Made by a program: the position numbers and the translations under genes
DNA from: Photobacterium sp. GJ3
Lineage (GTDB): Bacteria; Pseudomonadota; Gammaproteobacteria; Enterobacterales; Vibrionaceae
DNA: 64,000 nucleotides
Assembly (NCBI RefSeq): GCF_018199995.1
Contig: NZ_CP073579.1
Location: 1,488,001 to 1,552,000, forward strand
Direction: 5' to 3'
The notes under the pieces: generated by a model
Seen by the model: only the letters and a program-made list of their open reading frames with translations
Databases searched by the model: none
What the model was told of the DNA's origin: nothing
Shown: in pieces, positions 26,560 to 35,590 of the stretch
Layout of the letters: each line of letters opens with the position of its first letter
How positions within the stretch are numbered: the first letter of the stretch is position 1

Positions 26560-28206
26560 TCAGAACTTTAGTGAAAAACGGTAATTCAGGCTGTAATCGT
26601 CGGCCTGAAACCAGGATGGTTGTGCCATCGGCCAGCCTATGACCATCGAACTGTGGAAAGACGCCGACTGGCTGCTCAATGACACAGCGCCGCCGGTGAG
26701 ATGCCCGCGCTCAAATGGATCGGTGTTGTCCGGATGAATCGCGCCCGTATCCAGCGACAGGCCCAGATTCATCTGACCAAGCCAGGGGAAGGCTCCCAGT
26801 GCATAATTCAGATCATTGCGCCAGTAATACCCCGCATCACCCGACAAGGACTGGTCTTTAAACCCGCGTACCGAATATTCACCGCCCACACTCAGGCGCT
26901 CATTTCCCGGCAGCGAATGGGCTGTAATCTGAGTAAAGACTGTGGTGGAAAGAAACCACCGAGACGACAGCGGATACGAATAATTCAGCGTCAATGTCCC
27001 TTTATTAAATTCATCCTCGGTCTGTCCGGCCATCGCCGATAATTTTCCCGGCACAGCCAGCCCGCGCTCATACACAGGCGACACCGTGAGAAATCCATCC
27101 GCCAACCGGGTGCTGTATTCGAGTGCAATACTGCCAGACAGGCGCTTGTGACTGCTGCCTTTGAGCTGCGTCTCATCGATGAAGTTCTTCACGCCGTCAT
27201 AACTCAATCCGAAGCGAAGTGAAGACTTACTGAGGCTGTCGCGGTAAAACAACCACTGAGTATCCAGTCCGTGGCTTTGGGTCTTGCCACTGGAGACAAA
27301 AGAGAAATTCTGGCTTTCGACGGTTGTCAGATAATCGCTGTAAGCATACCGGTACCCGAAGGTCCAGTACCCGACCGGGACGCCGACACTCAATTGCAGG
27401 CTCTGGCTGTCGCGATCATTGGCAAAAGCGGCACTTTTCGTGCCCGACAAACGCCAGTTGTCATACACGCCAAAGATATCTTCAGCGATAAGACTCAGCG
27501 ACAGTTGCTGCTCACCCGTACTGTCCTGACCGGCATTATTCAGCCCGAAATCTCCCTGCCACCACGGGCCGGGCTGATCCTGAATGTTCACGATGCTGTC
27601 GCCCGGTTCGCTGCCCGGCAGTAACTGAACGGTTGCGTTATATCGCGACAATCGGTTGATCTGATCCAACGTCTGTTCGATATCACGCAAATTCAGGATT
27701 TCATTGGCGTCGGCAGGAGAGAGTCGCTGTAAACGATCCGAAGGTTGACCGTTACGCTGAAGCGCTTGCATCCGCCCTTCCAGAATGTGAATAACCAGCA
27801 CACCATCCGATAAATCCTGCGGGAGCAACACAGCCCGGGACGTCACATAGGCATGTTCGACATAAATGTTGGTGATCACTTTCAGCATGTTGTTGATGGC
27901 CTGAATGCCAATACATTCACCCGGATGAAACGGCAGCGCCTGAAGTAAGGTTTCCGTGGCCATCACCCGGTTCCCGTTCAGGGTCACGGTATCAACAACA
28001 AAACACGGTGTTTCATCATCCGCAGACACAGGTATGGCCGAGGGCAAAGGCTGTAATTGTTTTAACCCCTGCTGAGAATCCTGAATCGATCGCAGGCGTT
28101 CAGCCTGTTCCGATTCAATGTCGCTTTTCACGGCCGGAGAAAGGAATGCTGCTTGCGCAGGAAAACCAACAACAGCCCAAAGCCAGAATGCAAGACGAGA
28201 ATACAT
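26560..28206 (-). CDS. cdiB: CdiB-type two-partner secretion outer-membrane transporter
   Basis: The 548-residue protein is a TpsB/Omp85-type pore. A signal peptide (residues 1-19, ending AQA) is followed by a helical region and plug, two POTRA domains (about 65-220; CFVVDTVTLNGN opens the first) and a 16-strand beta-barrel ending in an aromatic RFSLKF signature. VPVGYWTFGYRYAYSDY and the SVGGEYSVRGFKDQSLSGDAGYYWRNDL stretch contain the conserved barrel motifs, including the lid-lock RGF. It is the first gene of a cdiB-cdiA-cdiI unit in the E. coli-type order. Full length and intact. Confidence 0.93.
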   Translation of the reverse strand: MYSRLAFWLWAVVGFPAQAAFLSPAVKSDIESEQAERLRSIQDSQQGLKQLQPLPSAIPVSADDETPCFVVDTVTLNGNRVMATETLLQALPFHPGECIGIQAINNMLKVITNIYVEHAYVTSRAVLLPQDLSDGVLVIHILEGRMQALQRNGQPSDRLQRLSPADANEILNLRDIEQTLDQINRLSRYNATVQLLPGSEPGDSIVNIQDQPGPWWQGDFGLNNAGQDSTGEQQLSLSLIAEDIFGVYDNWRLSGTKSAAFANDRDSQSLQLSVGVPVGYWTFGYRYAYSDYLTTVESQNFSFVSSGKTQSHGLDTQWLFYRDSLSKSSLRFGLSYDGVKNFIDETQLKGSSHKRLSGSIALEYSTRLADGFLTVSPVYERGLAVPGKLSAMAGQTEDEFNKGTLTLNYSYPLSSRWFLSTTVFTQITAHSLPGNERLSVGGEYSVRGFKDQSLSGDAGYYWRNDLNYALGAFPWLGQMNLGLSLDTGAIHPDNTDPFERGHLTGGAVSLSSQSASFHSSMVIGWPMAQPSWFQADDYSLNYRFSLKF

Positions 28207-28395
28207 ACCATTGCAACCACAACAAAAGCCGGGTCAGCCCGGCATACATCACCCATCAACCCATTGCCTGACCTGAATTCAAAAAAGAAAAACCCAGTCA
28301 AAACAATACCGAGATGATCCTGAAACACCCGACGGATTAAGGCGACAATCGTTGTAAGTAAATGTGACAGGCTGTCTAAAAAACAAGCATAAAAA
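28207..28395. promoter_or_regulatory. upstream region of cdiBAI
   Basis: About 190 bp between the ackA terminator and the cdiB start must hold the promoter of the CDI operon. I see no clear operator. A CATCACCCATCAACCCATTG stretch near 28247 lies in the 5' leader but has no known meaning. Confidence 0.4.
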
Positions 28396-28424
28396 AACGG
28401 CCCTGAGTCAAACCCGGGGCCGTT
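28396..28424 (-). terminator. terminator of ackA
   Basis: An 8-bp stem (AACGGCCC / GGGCCGTT) lies 25 nt past the ackA stop and is followed on the minus strand by a run of seven T. It also isolates ackA from the cdi operon transcribed in the same direction. Confidence 0.85.
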
Positions 28425-28448
28425 TTATATCTGAAAGGGGGAAGGAGG

Positions 28449-29642
28449 TTATGCGTGCAATAGCGCCATCGATTCTTTGGCGATCACCCACTCTTCATTG
28501 GTTGGGATCACCATCGCAATCGGCGTGTTCGGTTTGGTAATGATCCCTTTCTCGCCGAAGCGGGCTTTTTCATTCGCTGCAGTATCTTCGCGGTAACCGA
28601 AGATCTTAAGGTGCTTCAGCACTGCGCTGCGAACCGGCAGGGAGTTCTCACCGATACCGCCGGTGAATACGATGGCATCCAGCTCGTCCAGCGAGACCAT
28701 GTAAGATGCGATGTATTTCGCGACGCGGTAGGTAAAGATTTCGAACGCCAGTTTCGCGCCTTCATGGCCCTGCTCCATGGCTTCAACAATGCCACGGCAA
28801 TCGCTGGTCAGGCCGGAGACCCCCAGGAAACCCGCTTCTTTATTCAGTGCCTGCTGCAGATCCGCCTGATTCCAGCCTTTACTCATCAGAAAATCAATGA
28901 TACCCGGGTCCAGATCGCCACAGCGTGTGCCCATCATCAGGCCAGCTGTTGGGGTGAAACCCATGCTGGTATCCACGCTTTTGCCTTCGCGAACGGCACA
29001 GATGGATGCGCCATTGCCCAGGTGCACGGTGATCACGTTGGTTGCATCCGCGGATTTACCCAGCTGTTTCGCTGCTTCCTGACTCACAAAGTAATGGCTG
29101 GTGCCATGGAAACCGTAGCGACGGATGCCGTAGTCCTGATACAGCTTTTGTGGCAGCGCATAATGGTAGGCTTTGGCGGGCATGGTCTGGTGGAAAGCAG
29201 TATCGAATACTGCATATTGCGGCAGGTAAGGGAAGGCTTGCATGGCCGCCCGAATGCCAATCACATGCGCCGGATTATGCAGCGGTGCGAGTTCACTCAG
29301 TGCATCAATTTCATTCAGAACATGGGCGTCAATTTTGACCGTCTGGCTGAAACGCTCACCGCCGTGAACCACCCGATGGCCGATCGCGATGATGTCCTGT
29401 TTCAGTCCTAACTCCTCCAGCAGGGTGACCAAACGTTCAATGGCCTGCTGATGATGATTACCTGTTGCGTCCAGTGCACAGCTTGCTTTTTCGCCTTCAT
29501 ATTTCCAACTGACAGATGCGTCGCTCAGTCCGAAGCACTCACCCAGCCCGGTCAGTCGGGCATCGCCGCTCACGGCATCGATCAGGGCAAATTTTAGCGA
29601 GGAGCTTCCGGAATTGATCACTAGTACTAAAGAATGACTCAT
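28449..29642 (-). CDS. ackA: acetate kinase
   Basis: From the ATG at 29642 the protein has 397 residues, the normal length. It has the ASKHA-fold signatures VLVINSGSSSLKFALID (phosphate loop), RVVHGGERF, VFDTAFHQTMP, RYGFHGTSH, VITVHLGNGASICAV and MMGTRCGDLDPG, and the adenosine-binding FTGGIGENS. It interconverts acetate plus ATP and acetyl phosphate. The start is chosen because family members begin with this strand; the frame continues 12 codons upstream. No pta gene is adjacent, so this is a lone second-chromosome copy, possibly a paralogue of an ackA-pta pair elsewhere. Confidence 0.95.
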   Translation of the reverse strand: MSHSLVLVINSGSSSLKFALIDAVSGDARLTGLGECFGLSDASVSWKYEGEKASCALDATGNHHQQAIERLVTLLEELGLKQDIIAIGHRVVHGGERFSQTVKIDAHVLNEIDALSELAPLHNPAHVIGIRAAMQAFPYLPQYAVFDTAFHQTMPAKAYHYALPQKLYQDYGIRRYGFHGTSHYFVSQEAAKQLGKSADATNVITVHLGNGASICAVREGKSVDTSMGFTPTAGLMMGTRCGDLDPGIIDFLMSKGWNQADLQQALNKEAGFLGVSGLTSDCRGIVEAMEQGHEGAKLAFEIFTYRVAKYIASYMVSLDELDAIVFTGGIGENSLPVRSAVLKHLKIFGYREDTAANEKARFGEKGIITKPNTPIAMVIPTNEEWVIAKESMALLHA

Positions 29643-29899
29643 GGGTTTCCACCAGATGATTGTCGGCTGATTTGGCACTGCGTGCCCCCTGACAACAGGC
29701 GTTGTCGAGCACAGATGCTAAGAAATGATGTGGAGCAACAGGTTCAAAGCATCTTGTGCTTCGCCCATATTACTCAATTTTTTTTGAATAATTCAACTCA
29801 ACACTCAATTTAAATGTAAAAATTTCAAACTTGATTGCAATACATCAAAAAATATTGAGCAAAGCATCAACAAAGTGCTGAGATGAACGCCAGTCAGAA

Positions 29900-29920
29900 A
29901 CCGGCAGCGGATGTGCCGGC
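29900..29920 (-). terminator. weak hairpin after the acetyltransferase gene
   Basis: CCGGCA / TGCCGG with a 7-nt loop lies 12 nt past the minus-strand stop at 29932. The following sequence has only short T-runs, so it may slow rather than end transcription. Confidence 0.4.
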
Positions 29921-29931
29921 AGAAGAGAAAA

Positions 29932-30591
29932 TCAGTCAGAAAATTTGAGGTAACGCTCATACAGCGCATCGATGTCCTGGCTGCACATCAGATCCATGTT
30001 GTCCTTCAGCGTGGATAACGACCAGTCCCACCATTTCATCTCCAGCAGTTTGGCAACCTGCGCCTCACTGAACCGGGTTTTCACCACCCGTCCCGGATTT
30101 CCTACCACAATGCTGTACGGTGGCACATCTTTGGTGACGACTGCTCTGGCGCCAATGACAGCACCGTCAGCTATCTGTACTCCCGGCATGATGACACACT
30201 CACTGCCCAGCCAGACATCATTGCCAATCACAGTATCCCCGACCCGCTCAAACCCCGGTTTCACTTTGTTGCCAAATTCGCTGACATCAAACGGATAGGA
30301 AGAGATCCAGTCATGCCGGTGGCCCTGATTGCCCGCGAGCATAAACACCGCACCTGAAGCAATGGAACAAAACTTTCCGATGACGAGTTTATCAACCTCA
30401 CCAAAAATCCCGGATTCCCAGACGGCTTTGGTTGAATGATCGCCCAGCAGGTATCTGACACAGCAATCTTCAAAATCTTTCTCGTGGTAGTAACCGGAAT
30501 AATAGGTAAAGTCCCCGACAATAATATTCGGATTGGAGACTTTTTTATTGAGCTCGTAACCGCCCAACCAGGAAGGGAAAATCGTCGACAT
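29932..30591 (-). CDS. CatB/Vat-like hexapeptide O-acetyltransferase
   Basis: The 219-residue protein belongs to the left-handed beta-helix acetyltransferases of the xenobiotic (CatB/Vat) group. It contains HDWISSYPF with the catalytic-type His near residue 93, the hexapeptide repeats GNDVWLGSECVIMPGVQIAD and GARAVVTKDVPPYSIVVGNP, and the typical end FS...LLEMKWWDW. Members acetylate chloramphenicol or streptogramins, but many chromosomal copies in Vibrionaceae have no known resistance role. It stands alone with its own upstream region; no mobile-element ends are adjacent. Function assigned at family level only. Confidence 0.88.
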   Translation of the reverse strand: MSTIFPSWLGGYELNKKVSNPNIIVGDFTYYSGYYHEKDFEDCCVRYLLGDHSTKAVWESGIFGEVDKLVIGKFCSIASGAVFMLAGNQGHRHDWISSYPFDVSEFGNKVKPGFERVGDTVIGNDVWLGSECVIMPGVQIADGAVIGARAVVTKDVPPYSIVVGNPGRVVKTRFSEAQVAKLLEMKWWDWSLSTLKDNMDLMCSQDIDALYERYLKFSD

Positions 30592-30661
30592 TCATACCCC
30601 TTACGAACAGCCTGCTGCACACTGTCAGTTTATTGATAAGTATAATGTAACAAAAAACAAA

Positions 30662-30711
30662 CAGCCGCGCTTTGGTGTCCATCAACTAAGACAACACCTT
30701 GGCACGGCTGC
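30662..30711 (-). terminator. terminator of the Sel1-repeat gene
   Basis: A long imperfect inverted repeat (arms about 15 nt, CAGCCG and GGTGT blocks pairing with CGGCTG and ACACC) lies just past the minus-strand stop and is followed by TTTGTTTTTTG. The shape fits a rho-independent terminator with a large loop. Confidence 0.65.
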
Positions 30712-30726
30712 TAGAACATGGAACCA

Positions 30727-31908
30727 TCAGGAAGATATGGGTTCTGCAGTCACCATCCCGGTACTCCAGTCCTGCCCCGAATGCGGTGCAGGTGTATCTT
30801 GACTGTCCCCGTCTGAAGGCACAACCTGATACTCACTGTCATCAATATCTTCATGAACCCGTCCCAGTGCTGAATCCATCTCTGCATCTGACGGACGGTA
30901 TTTCTGGCGATCGTACACTTTATCCAGCAAATCCATAATGGCATGTGTCGGAACAGGCGGATTATGCACCAGTTTATAAATCTGCTTCGCCACTTTCTGC
31001 ACATTCAGAATCGATTCAATCCCGACATGCTGAACCGCCATATCCCGCTCTTTTTTCGCATCCAGATAACCCGAAGCAAAAGCTACCGAGAACCAGATAT
31101 AAGCGACTGCGGCATCCGTCACGTTGGCGATTGGCTGATCCTGATTCAGGTGCATCTTGCCCGCCAGATACTGCGCTTCAACATTGCCCAGTTCTGTTGC
31201 TTTTTCCAGCCAGTAAATGGCACGGCGGCGATCTTTTGCCACACCAATGCCGGTCTGATAACAGTATGCGACTTTAATACAGCCCAGCGGATCCTGATTC
31301 ACGGCAGATTTTAAACGCCAGAAAAATGCCCGGCGCGGAGAAGGCGATGGGTTGGACTCCACCACATACCAGTCCCCCAGAAAAATCTGAGCCGGAACAT
31401 ATTCCATCTCTGCCGCTTTGATGAGATGACCCACACCAGATGCAGCATTGATTGCTGTGCCAAAACCACGAATTTCATAACGACCAATTTCAAATAAAGC
31501 TTCCAGATCGTTGTGATTCGCTTTGACTTTACACTCCCAGTAACGCGATTTTGCCTCGCCATGCGGATCATCAACATCCTGGCGAGACAATCGGGCCAGC
31601 GCGTTCTGACCAATTTCATTCCCGAGCTGAGCGGCTTTCTGGTACCAGCTTAATGCTTCACGGAGATTGCCAATTTCATTTTCCTTCGCGAGTGACAGAA
31701 TGCTGGGAATATGACCTGACTGAGCCTTTCTGACTTTTTCTTCGTGCTCAACAGCTTTTGCCTGCTCTAATACCTGACGGTACTTTTCATCCCTGCGCGC
31801 CTGCTCTCTGGCAGCCTCGCGGAGTTCTTTCATCAGAGCAAAATACCGGGAAACCGCCACAATCAGCAGTACAATGCCAAGGCAAATGCCTAAACCGAGT
31901 TGTGACAT
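30727..31908 (-). CDS. membrane-anchored Sel1/TPR-like repeat protein
   Basis: The 393-residue protein has one N-terminal membrane span (residues 4-24), a charged coiled-coil-like stretch (25-60) and several Sel1-like repeats: ALSWYQKAAQLGNEIGQNALARL, GHLIKAAEMEYVPAQIFLGDWY, KVAYCYQTGIGVAKDRRRAIYWLEK and ATELGNVEAQYLAGKMHL show the A-x-x-W/LG pattern. The C-terminal 60 residues are acidic and probably disordered. Such proteins act as protein-binding scaffolds; the partner is unknown. It stands alone between catB-like and ohr genes with its own terminator. Confidence 0.75.
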   Translation of the reverse strand: MSQLGLGICLGIVLLIVAVSRYFALMKELREAAREQARRDEKYRQVLEQAKAVEHEEKVRKAQSGHIPSILSLAKENEIGNLREALSWYQKAAQLGNEIGQNALARLSRQDVDDPHGEAKSRYWECKVKANHNDLEALFEIGRYEIRGFGTAINAASGVGHLIKAAEMEYVPAQIFLGDWYVVESNPSPSPRRAFFWRLKSAVNQDPLGCIKVAYCYQTGIGVAKDRRRAIYWLEKATELGNVEAQYLAGKMHLNQDQPIANVTDAAVAYIWFSVAFASGYLDAKKERDMAVQHVGIESILNVQKVAKQIYKLVHNPPVPTHAIMDLLDKVYDRQKYRPSDAEMDSALGRVHEDIDDSEYQVVPSDGDSQDTPAPHSGQDWSTGMVTAEPISS

Positions 31909-32085
31909 AACCCCTCTTAAAACAAATTTTTATTCCTTTTAATAACGGCATTTTGAGCAAAATCTAAAGTGAAATTTCTTATGAATTTGAAGCTGGTCAG
32001 ATCAGCATGCAAAAACCAGGCAACAATCCCGGTTTCCGCAAGGGTTTTGCGACAACCGGGACAGAGAAATTCCTTTCCGTGCAAC

Positions 32086-32511
32086 TTAAGCCAACTGAAT
32101 GCCATTCACACTCAGGCTGACGGCCACATTGCCCCGGATGGCATTTGAGTATGGGCAAACCTGGTGCGCTGCCTTCACCAATTCAATGGCAGCGTCATTG
32201 TCCATCGCCAGTTCAACCGACAGCTCAGCCGCTAATGCAAAGCCACCATCTTCTTTCGCCAGCAACCGCACCTGAGCTTCTGTCGGTGCTTCACGTAAGC
32301 CCAGCTTCTGAAGGCTGGCAATATGCAGCACGGCATTGGAGAAACAGGCGGAGTACCCCGCTGCGAACAACTGCTCTGGATTCGTTGCCTCTCCGGTACC
32401 GCCCAGTGCTTTCGGGTAGCTCAGAGAAACATCCAGCAGACCATCATCACTTTTTACCTGACCATTGCGACCAGCGCTTGCTTTCGCGGAAGTTGTATAA
32501 ATTGTTTTCAT
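32086..32511 (-). CDS. ohr: organic hydroperoxide resistance protein Ohr
   Basis: From the ATG at 32511 the protein has 141 residues, normal for Ohr. The two reactive cysteines are in YSACFSNAVLH (near residue 60) and HQVCPYSNAIRGN (near 124). Ohr is a thiol peroxidase that reduces fatty-acid and other organic hydroperoxides using lipoylated proteins. The chosen start has GAGGTGA nine nucleotides upstream; the ORF extends six codons further without a ribosome site. It is divergent from ohrR, and two palindromic operators lie between the two genes. Confidence 0.95.
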   Translation of the reverse strand: MKTIYTTSAKASAGRNGQVKSDDGLLDVSLSYPKALGGTGEATNPEQLFAAGYSACFSNAVLHIASLQKLGLREAPTEAQVRLLAKEDGGFALAAELSVELAMDNDAAIELVKAAHQVCPYSNAIRGNVAVSLSVNGIQLA

Positions 32512-32533
32512 TAGATTCACCTCGAACAATTAG

Positions 32534-32545
32534 ATTGTACACAAT
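32534..32545. promoter_or_regulatory. OhrR operator 1
   Basis: ATTGT-AC-ACAAT is an inverted repeat with 5-bp arms about 23 nt upstream of the ohr start. It matches the A/T-rich dyad type bound by OhrR/MarR proteins. Confidence 0.7.
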
Positions 32546-32592
32546 TAAATTTCACGCAATCTTAGATCGATTTTCAGATCCAACGCAAGTAT

Positions 32593-32604
32593 ATTGTGCA
32601 CAAT
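32593..32604. promoter_or_regulatory. OhrR operator 2
   Basis: ATTGTGCACAAT is a perfect palindrome 34 nt upstream of the ohrR start. With operator 1 (59 bp apart start to start) it would let OhrR repress ohr and its own gene together. Confidence 0.75.
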
Positions 32605-32637
32605 TTAATTGAACCCAACTCATACCGGAGATAAGCC

Positions 32638-33099
32638 ATGGCCAATGCCACGCAAATCCCTGCCCAAGTGACCTTGGATGATATGGTCTGTTTTTCCTTA
32701 TACAGCGCGTCCAATGCGATGATCCGGGCTTATCGGCCGTTGCTGGATGCGCTGAATCTGACTTACTCACAATATCTGGTCATGCTGGTGATGTGGGAAA
32801 AAGAATGCCTCAGCGTGAAAGCACTGGGCGAAAAAGTGCACCTTGATTCTGGGACACTGACACCGCTGCTGAAGCGATTGGAAAGTAAAGGGCTGGTCAG
32901 ACGGCGACGCAGTGAAACGGATGAGAGAATCCGGGAGATCAGTCTGACAGATGCAGGGGAAGCACTTCAGGTGCAAGCCGCTCAGGTGCCTGCCTCGCTG
33001 TTGTGTCAGGTTGATATGCCTCTGGCATCCCTGAAGGCCCTGAAAGCCAGCTGCGATGCGTTATATGCGCAACTGACCGCCATTGAATCCAAGGCATAA
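32638..33099 (+). CDS. ohrR: MarR-family organic peroxide sensor OhrR
   Basis: The 153-residue protein is a MarR-type winged-helix repressor. The redox-sensing cysteine lies in DDMVCFSLYSASNAM near residue 18; the wing and recognition helix are in KALGEKVHLDSGTLTPLLKRLESKGLVRRRRSETDER. A second cysteine (LLCQVDM, near 123) could form the mixed or intersubunit disulfide used by two-Cys OhrR proteins. It is divergent from ohr and lies beside two palindromic operators. Oxidation by organic peroxide should release repression. A clear terminator follows within 5 nt. Confidence 0.95.
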   Translation: MANATQIPAQVTLDDMVCFSLYSASNAMIRAYRPLLDALNLTYSQYLVMLVMWEKECLSVKALGEKVHLDSGTLTPLLKRLESKGLVRRRRSETDERIREISLTDAGEALQVQAAQVPASLLCQVDMPLASLKALKASCDALYAQLTAIESKA

Positions 33100-33102
33100 A
33101 AA

Positions 33103-33124
33103 ATGCGCAGCCAGAGCTGCGCAT
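33103..33124. terminator. bidirectional hairpin between ohrR and putP
   Basis: A perfect 8-bp stem ATGCGCAG / CTGCGCAT with a 6-nt loop sits between the convergent ohrR and putP genes. A-rich sequence on the ohrR side gives a T-run for the minus strand, so it best terminates putP; it can also serve ohrR. Confidence 0.7.
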
Positions 33125-33166
33125 CCTATGCTTCATTGTGTTATTCGATATTTTAATCGAATGCTT

Positions 33167-34648
33167 TCAGATTCTTCTCAAACGTATCGAATTGCGTGTG
33201 CAGGACAGCAGGCGCGCCACCCGTTGCTTTGCTGACCCCACAATGGCAATGGTTGCAAAGATAAATCCAGGAACGATTTCGTACATATCGAAGATACCGC
33301 CAGTCAGCTGTTTCCAGATCACAACAGTCAGGGCACCCACAACAATACCCGCCAGAGCACCATGACGGTTCATGTCACGCCAGTACAGACTCAGCAGCAG
33401 TGCCGGACCAAATGCCGCACCAAAACCAGCCCAGGCATAAGACACCAGACCCAGAACCGTGCTGTCCGGGTTCATCGCCAGCATCAGTGCAATCAGAGAC
33501 AGCACAATAACCGCGACACGACCCACCATCACGATTTCTTCAGTGGATGCATCTTTACGGATGACTTGCTTATAGAAGTCTTCCGCCAGCGCTGAAGAAG
33601 AAACCAGCAGCTGAGAATCCGCGGTACTCATAATCGCAGCCAAAATAGCAGCCAGCAAAATCCCCGCAATAACCGGGTGGAAAATCGCATTGACCAGCAG
33701 CATGAAGATTCTCTCACCATCCGCCAGCTCACCCGCCAGTTGGTTATCGGCATACAGAATACCGACCAGACCGACCATAATCGCACCAAACATAGATAAC
33801 GCAGACCAGACAACAGCGATACGGCGTGCGGTGCCAATATCTTTATTGGAACGGGTGGCATTGAAACGTGCCAGAATGTGCGGCTGACCAAAGTAACCCA
33901 GACCCCAAGCGGCCAGGGAAACAATGCTGATGAAGGTCAGAGGCTGGCCTTTCACATCATTGAAAATGGTCATCAGTTCCGGGTTTTTCGCTTCCAGAGA
34001 AGCCGCCAGATCACCGAATCCGCCCTGCATTGCTGCAATCGGAACGACCAGCAGCGCAGCTGCCATCAGCAGCCCCTGAACCAAATCTGTCCAGGACACC
34101 GCAAGGAACCCACCAAACAGAGTGTAAGAAACGACACAAAGGGTACCAATCACAACAGCAAGTTGATAATCCAGACCGAAGACAGTTTCGAACAACTTAC
34201 CGCCGGCGACCAGACCAGAACTGGTGTAGAAAAGGAAGAACAGCAGAATGAAAAATGCTGAGATGGTCTGGATCAGCTTCGACTTATCCTGGAAACGGTT
34301 AGACAGATATTCAGGAATCGTAATCGCGTTATCTGCGGTAATGGTGTAAGTCCGCAGACGTTTGGCACAAATCAGCCAGTTCAGCCAGGTCCCTAACAGC
34401 AGACCGCCAGCCAGCCAGATAGATTCCATCCCGGCTGCATAAGCGTAGCCCGGCAGACCCAGCAGCAGCCAGCCACTCATATCGGAAGCGCCGGCAGACA
34501 GTGCCGCAGGCCACGGACCTAATGAACGCCCGCCCAGAAAGTAATCGGATGAGTTTGCAGTTCGCTTATAGGCATAGTAGCCGATTGCGAGCATCGCAAT
34601 CAGATACACGATAAACGTACCTGTGATAGCAAAGCTATTTTCTATCAT
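33167..34648 (-). CDS. putP: sodium/proline symporter PutP (C-terminus frameshifted)
   Basis: The 493-residue reading frame is a solute:sodium symporter with about 13 membrane spans. SSDYFLGGRSLGPWPAALSAGASDMSGWLLLGLPGYAY covers the sodium- and proline-binding first helices and is typical of PutP. The last 18 residues (RVARLLSC and onward) are unlike the family. Adding one base to the CCCC run at 33236-33239 gives VSKATGGAPAVLHTQ, then FDTFEKNLKAFD and a stop at 33153-33155, a natural PutP tail. So the true gene most likely spans 33153-34648 and the break is a sequencing error. PutP imports proline for the adjacent putA catabolic genes. Confidence 0.93.
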   Translation of the reverse strand: MIENSFAITGTFIVYLIAMLAIGYYAYKRTANSSDYFLGGRSLGPWPAALSAGASDMSGWLLLGLPGYAYAAGMESIWLAGGLLLGTWLNWLICAKRLRTYTITADNAITIPEYLSNRFQDKSKLIQTISAFFILLFFLFYTSSGLVAGGKLFETVFGLDYQLAVVIGTLCVVSYTLFGGFLAVSWTDLVQGLLMAAALLVVPIAAMQGGFGDLAASLEAKNPELMTIFNDVKGQPLTFISIVSLAAWGLGYFGQPHILARFNATRSNKDIGTARRIAVVWSALSMFGAIMVGLVGILYADNQLAGELADGERIFMLLVNAIFHPVIAGILLAAILAAIMSTADSQLLVSSSALAEDFYKQVIRKDASTEEIVMVGRVAVIVLSLIALMLAMNPDSTVLGLVSYAWAGFGAAFGPALLLSLYWRDMNRHGALAGIVVGALTVVIWKQLTGGIFDMYEIVPGFIFATIAIVGSAKQRVARLLSCTRNSIRLRRI

Positions 34649-34793
34649 GATTGAGTTCCCTCGTTTTTGTCGCTCTTGTCACAGCAAGAACTTATTGAAT
34701 GGTGCTGATCCTTAACAGCATCTGCTGCAGCATGACTGCTCCACCACGGACAACGTACCTGTCGGGGATGTTCGATCCCACTTATCCTTTTTG

Positions 34794-34822
34794 AAAAAAA
34801 CCGCCGATCAGAGACCGACGGT
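34794..34822 (-). terminator. terminator between the PutA-CTD gene and putP
   Basis: On the minus strand a stem of ten pairs including two wobbles (ACCGTCGGTC / GATCGGCGGT, loop TCT) is followed by seven T. It ends transcription from putA and leaves putP with its own promoter in the 145 nt that follow. Confidence 0.8.
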
Positions 34823-34859
34823 TCAGGTCACGAGTCACTGGTAACAGTCGAATGCAGCA

Positions 34860-35561
34860 TTAATGTGCTTCTTCGCCGCTCCCCAATTCCAGCAGAGAGG
34901 CATTGCCACCTACCGCAGTAATATTGATCGTTCGCGTTCTTTCCGTTACGAAGCGCAGCGAATAAGTCGGGCTGCCAATCACAGGGTAAGACACGAAGTC
35001 AGACTCTGCAATCAATTGCCCAAGCAGCCCGTCACGGGCCGCCAAGTCGCGAGACAGCTTCAATGCTGCTTCGCGGTTTCCGGCATACACCACACCCGCA
35101 ACTGCGGCATGACGTACGATGTCCTCAAAATCTTTCGCATCAGCCGCCAGCACGACGCCCTTTGGCAGTTCCGCCTGTTCCAGCTCCGTCACGATTTGCT
35201 GTGCCGATTTTGCAAAGCCTTCCGGCAGGCACAACAGCACCGTATTTCCGGTCACTAACGCGGCCGTCAGTTGACCGGCCACAGCCACCAGAGGGGCGTC
35301 CGCATCTGCCGACACCACAAACAGACCGCGACCCGCGCAATAAAGTTCATTGGTTTCACCCGTTGGGCCCGGCATCAACTCGGCTTCAGCCACATGTTCA
35401 TTTGCATTGCGGCACTGAAACGCCACCATCGCGGCAACATCAGCATCCTGCTTGCTGCTCCACTGAGTCAGCTGGGTGATCCGCTTTTCATAGCCCAGAC
35501 CATTCCAGTGTTCCCAGGCTGCATTACTTTGATCGACGATTGCTTGAATACGTGTTGTCAT
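34860..35561 (-). CDS. PutA C-terminal-domain-like protein, ALDH fold
   Basis: The 233-residue protein resembles a piece of an aldehyde dehydrogenase: PLVAVAGQLTAALVTGNTVLLCLPEG mirrors the nucleotide-binding strand-helix of the family, and GVVYAGNREAALKLSRDLAARDG follows the same fold, but no catalytic Cys or Glu is present. Long (type B) PutA proteins end in a non-catalytic domain with exactly this fold, and here it follows putA by 29 nt on the same strand. I infer it is that domain encoded separately, needed for assembly or channelling in PutA. It is often labelled 1-pyrroline-5-carboxylate dehydrogenase in databases, which would be misleading for a protein lacking the active site. Confidence 0.75.
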   Translation of the reverse strand: MTTRIQAIVDQSNAAWEHWNGLGYEKRITQLTQWSSKQDADVAAMVAFQCRNANEHVAEAELMPGPTGETNELYCAGRGLFVVSADADAPLVAVAGQLTAALVTGNTVLLCLPEGFAKSAQQIVTELEQAELPKGVVLAADAKDFEDIVRHAAVAGVVYAGNREAALKLSRDLAARDGLLGQLIAESDFVSYPVIGSPTYSLRFVTERTRTINITAVGGNASLLELGSGEEAH

Positions 35562-35590
35562 CTTTTAATCCTTTCCAATTCCTGCAGCCA

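Noticed and set aside
29842..29858. TTGAT...ATCAA upstream of ackA as an FNR site
   Set aside because: The half-sites are right but separated by eight bases; FNR needs four. I do not call a site.
31917..32105. A 62-codon minus-strand ORF with a CxxC motif between ohr and the Sel1 gene
   Set aside because: It overlaps the end of ohr in another frame and has no ribosome site or homologue I recognise.
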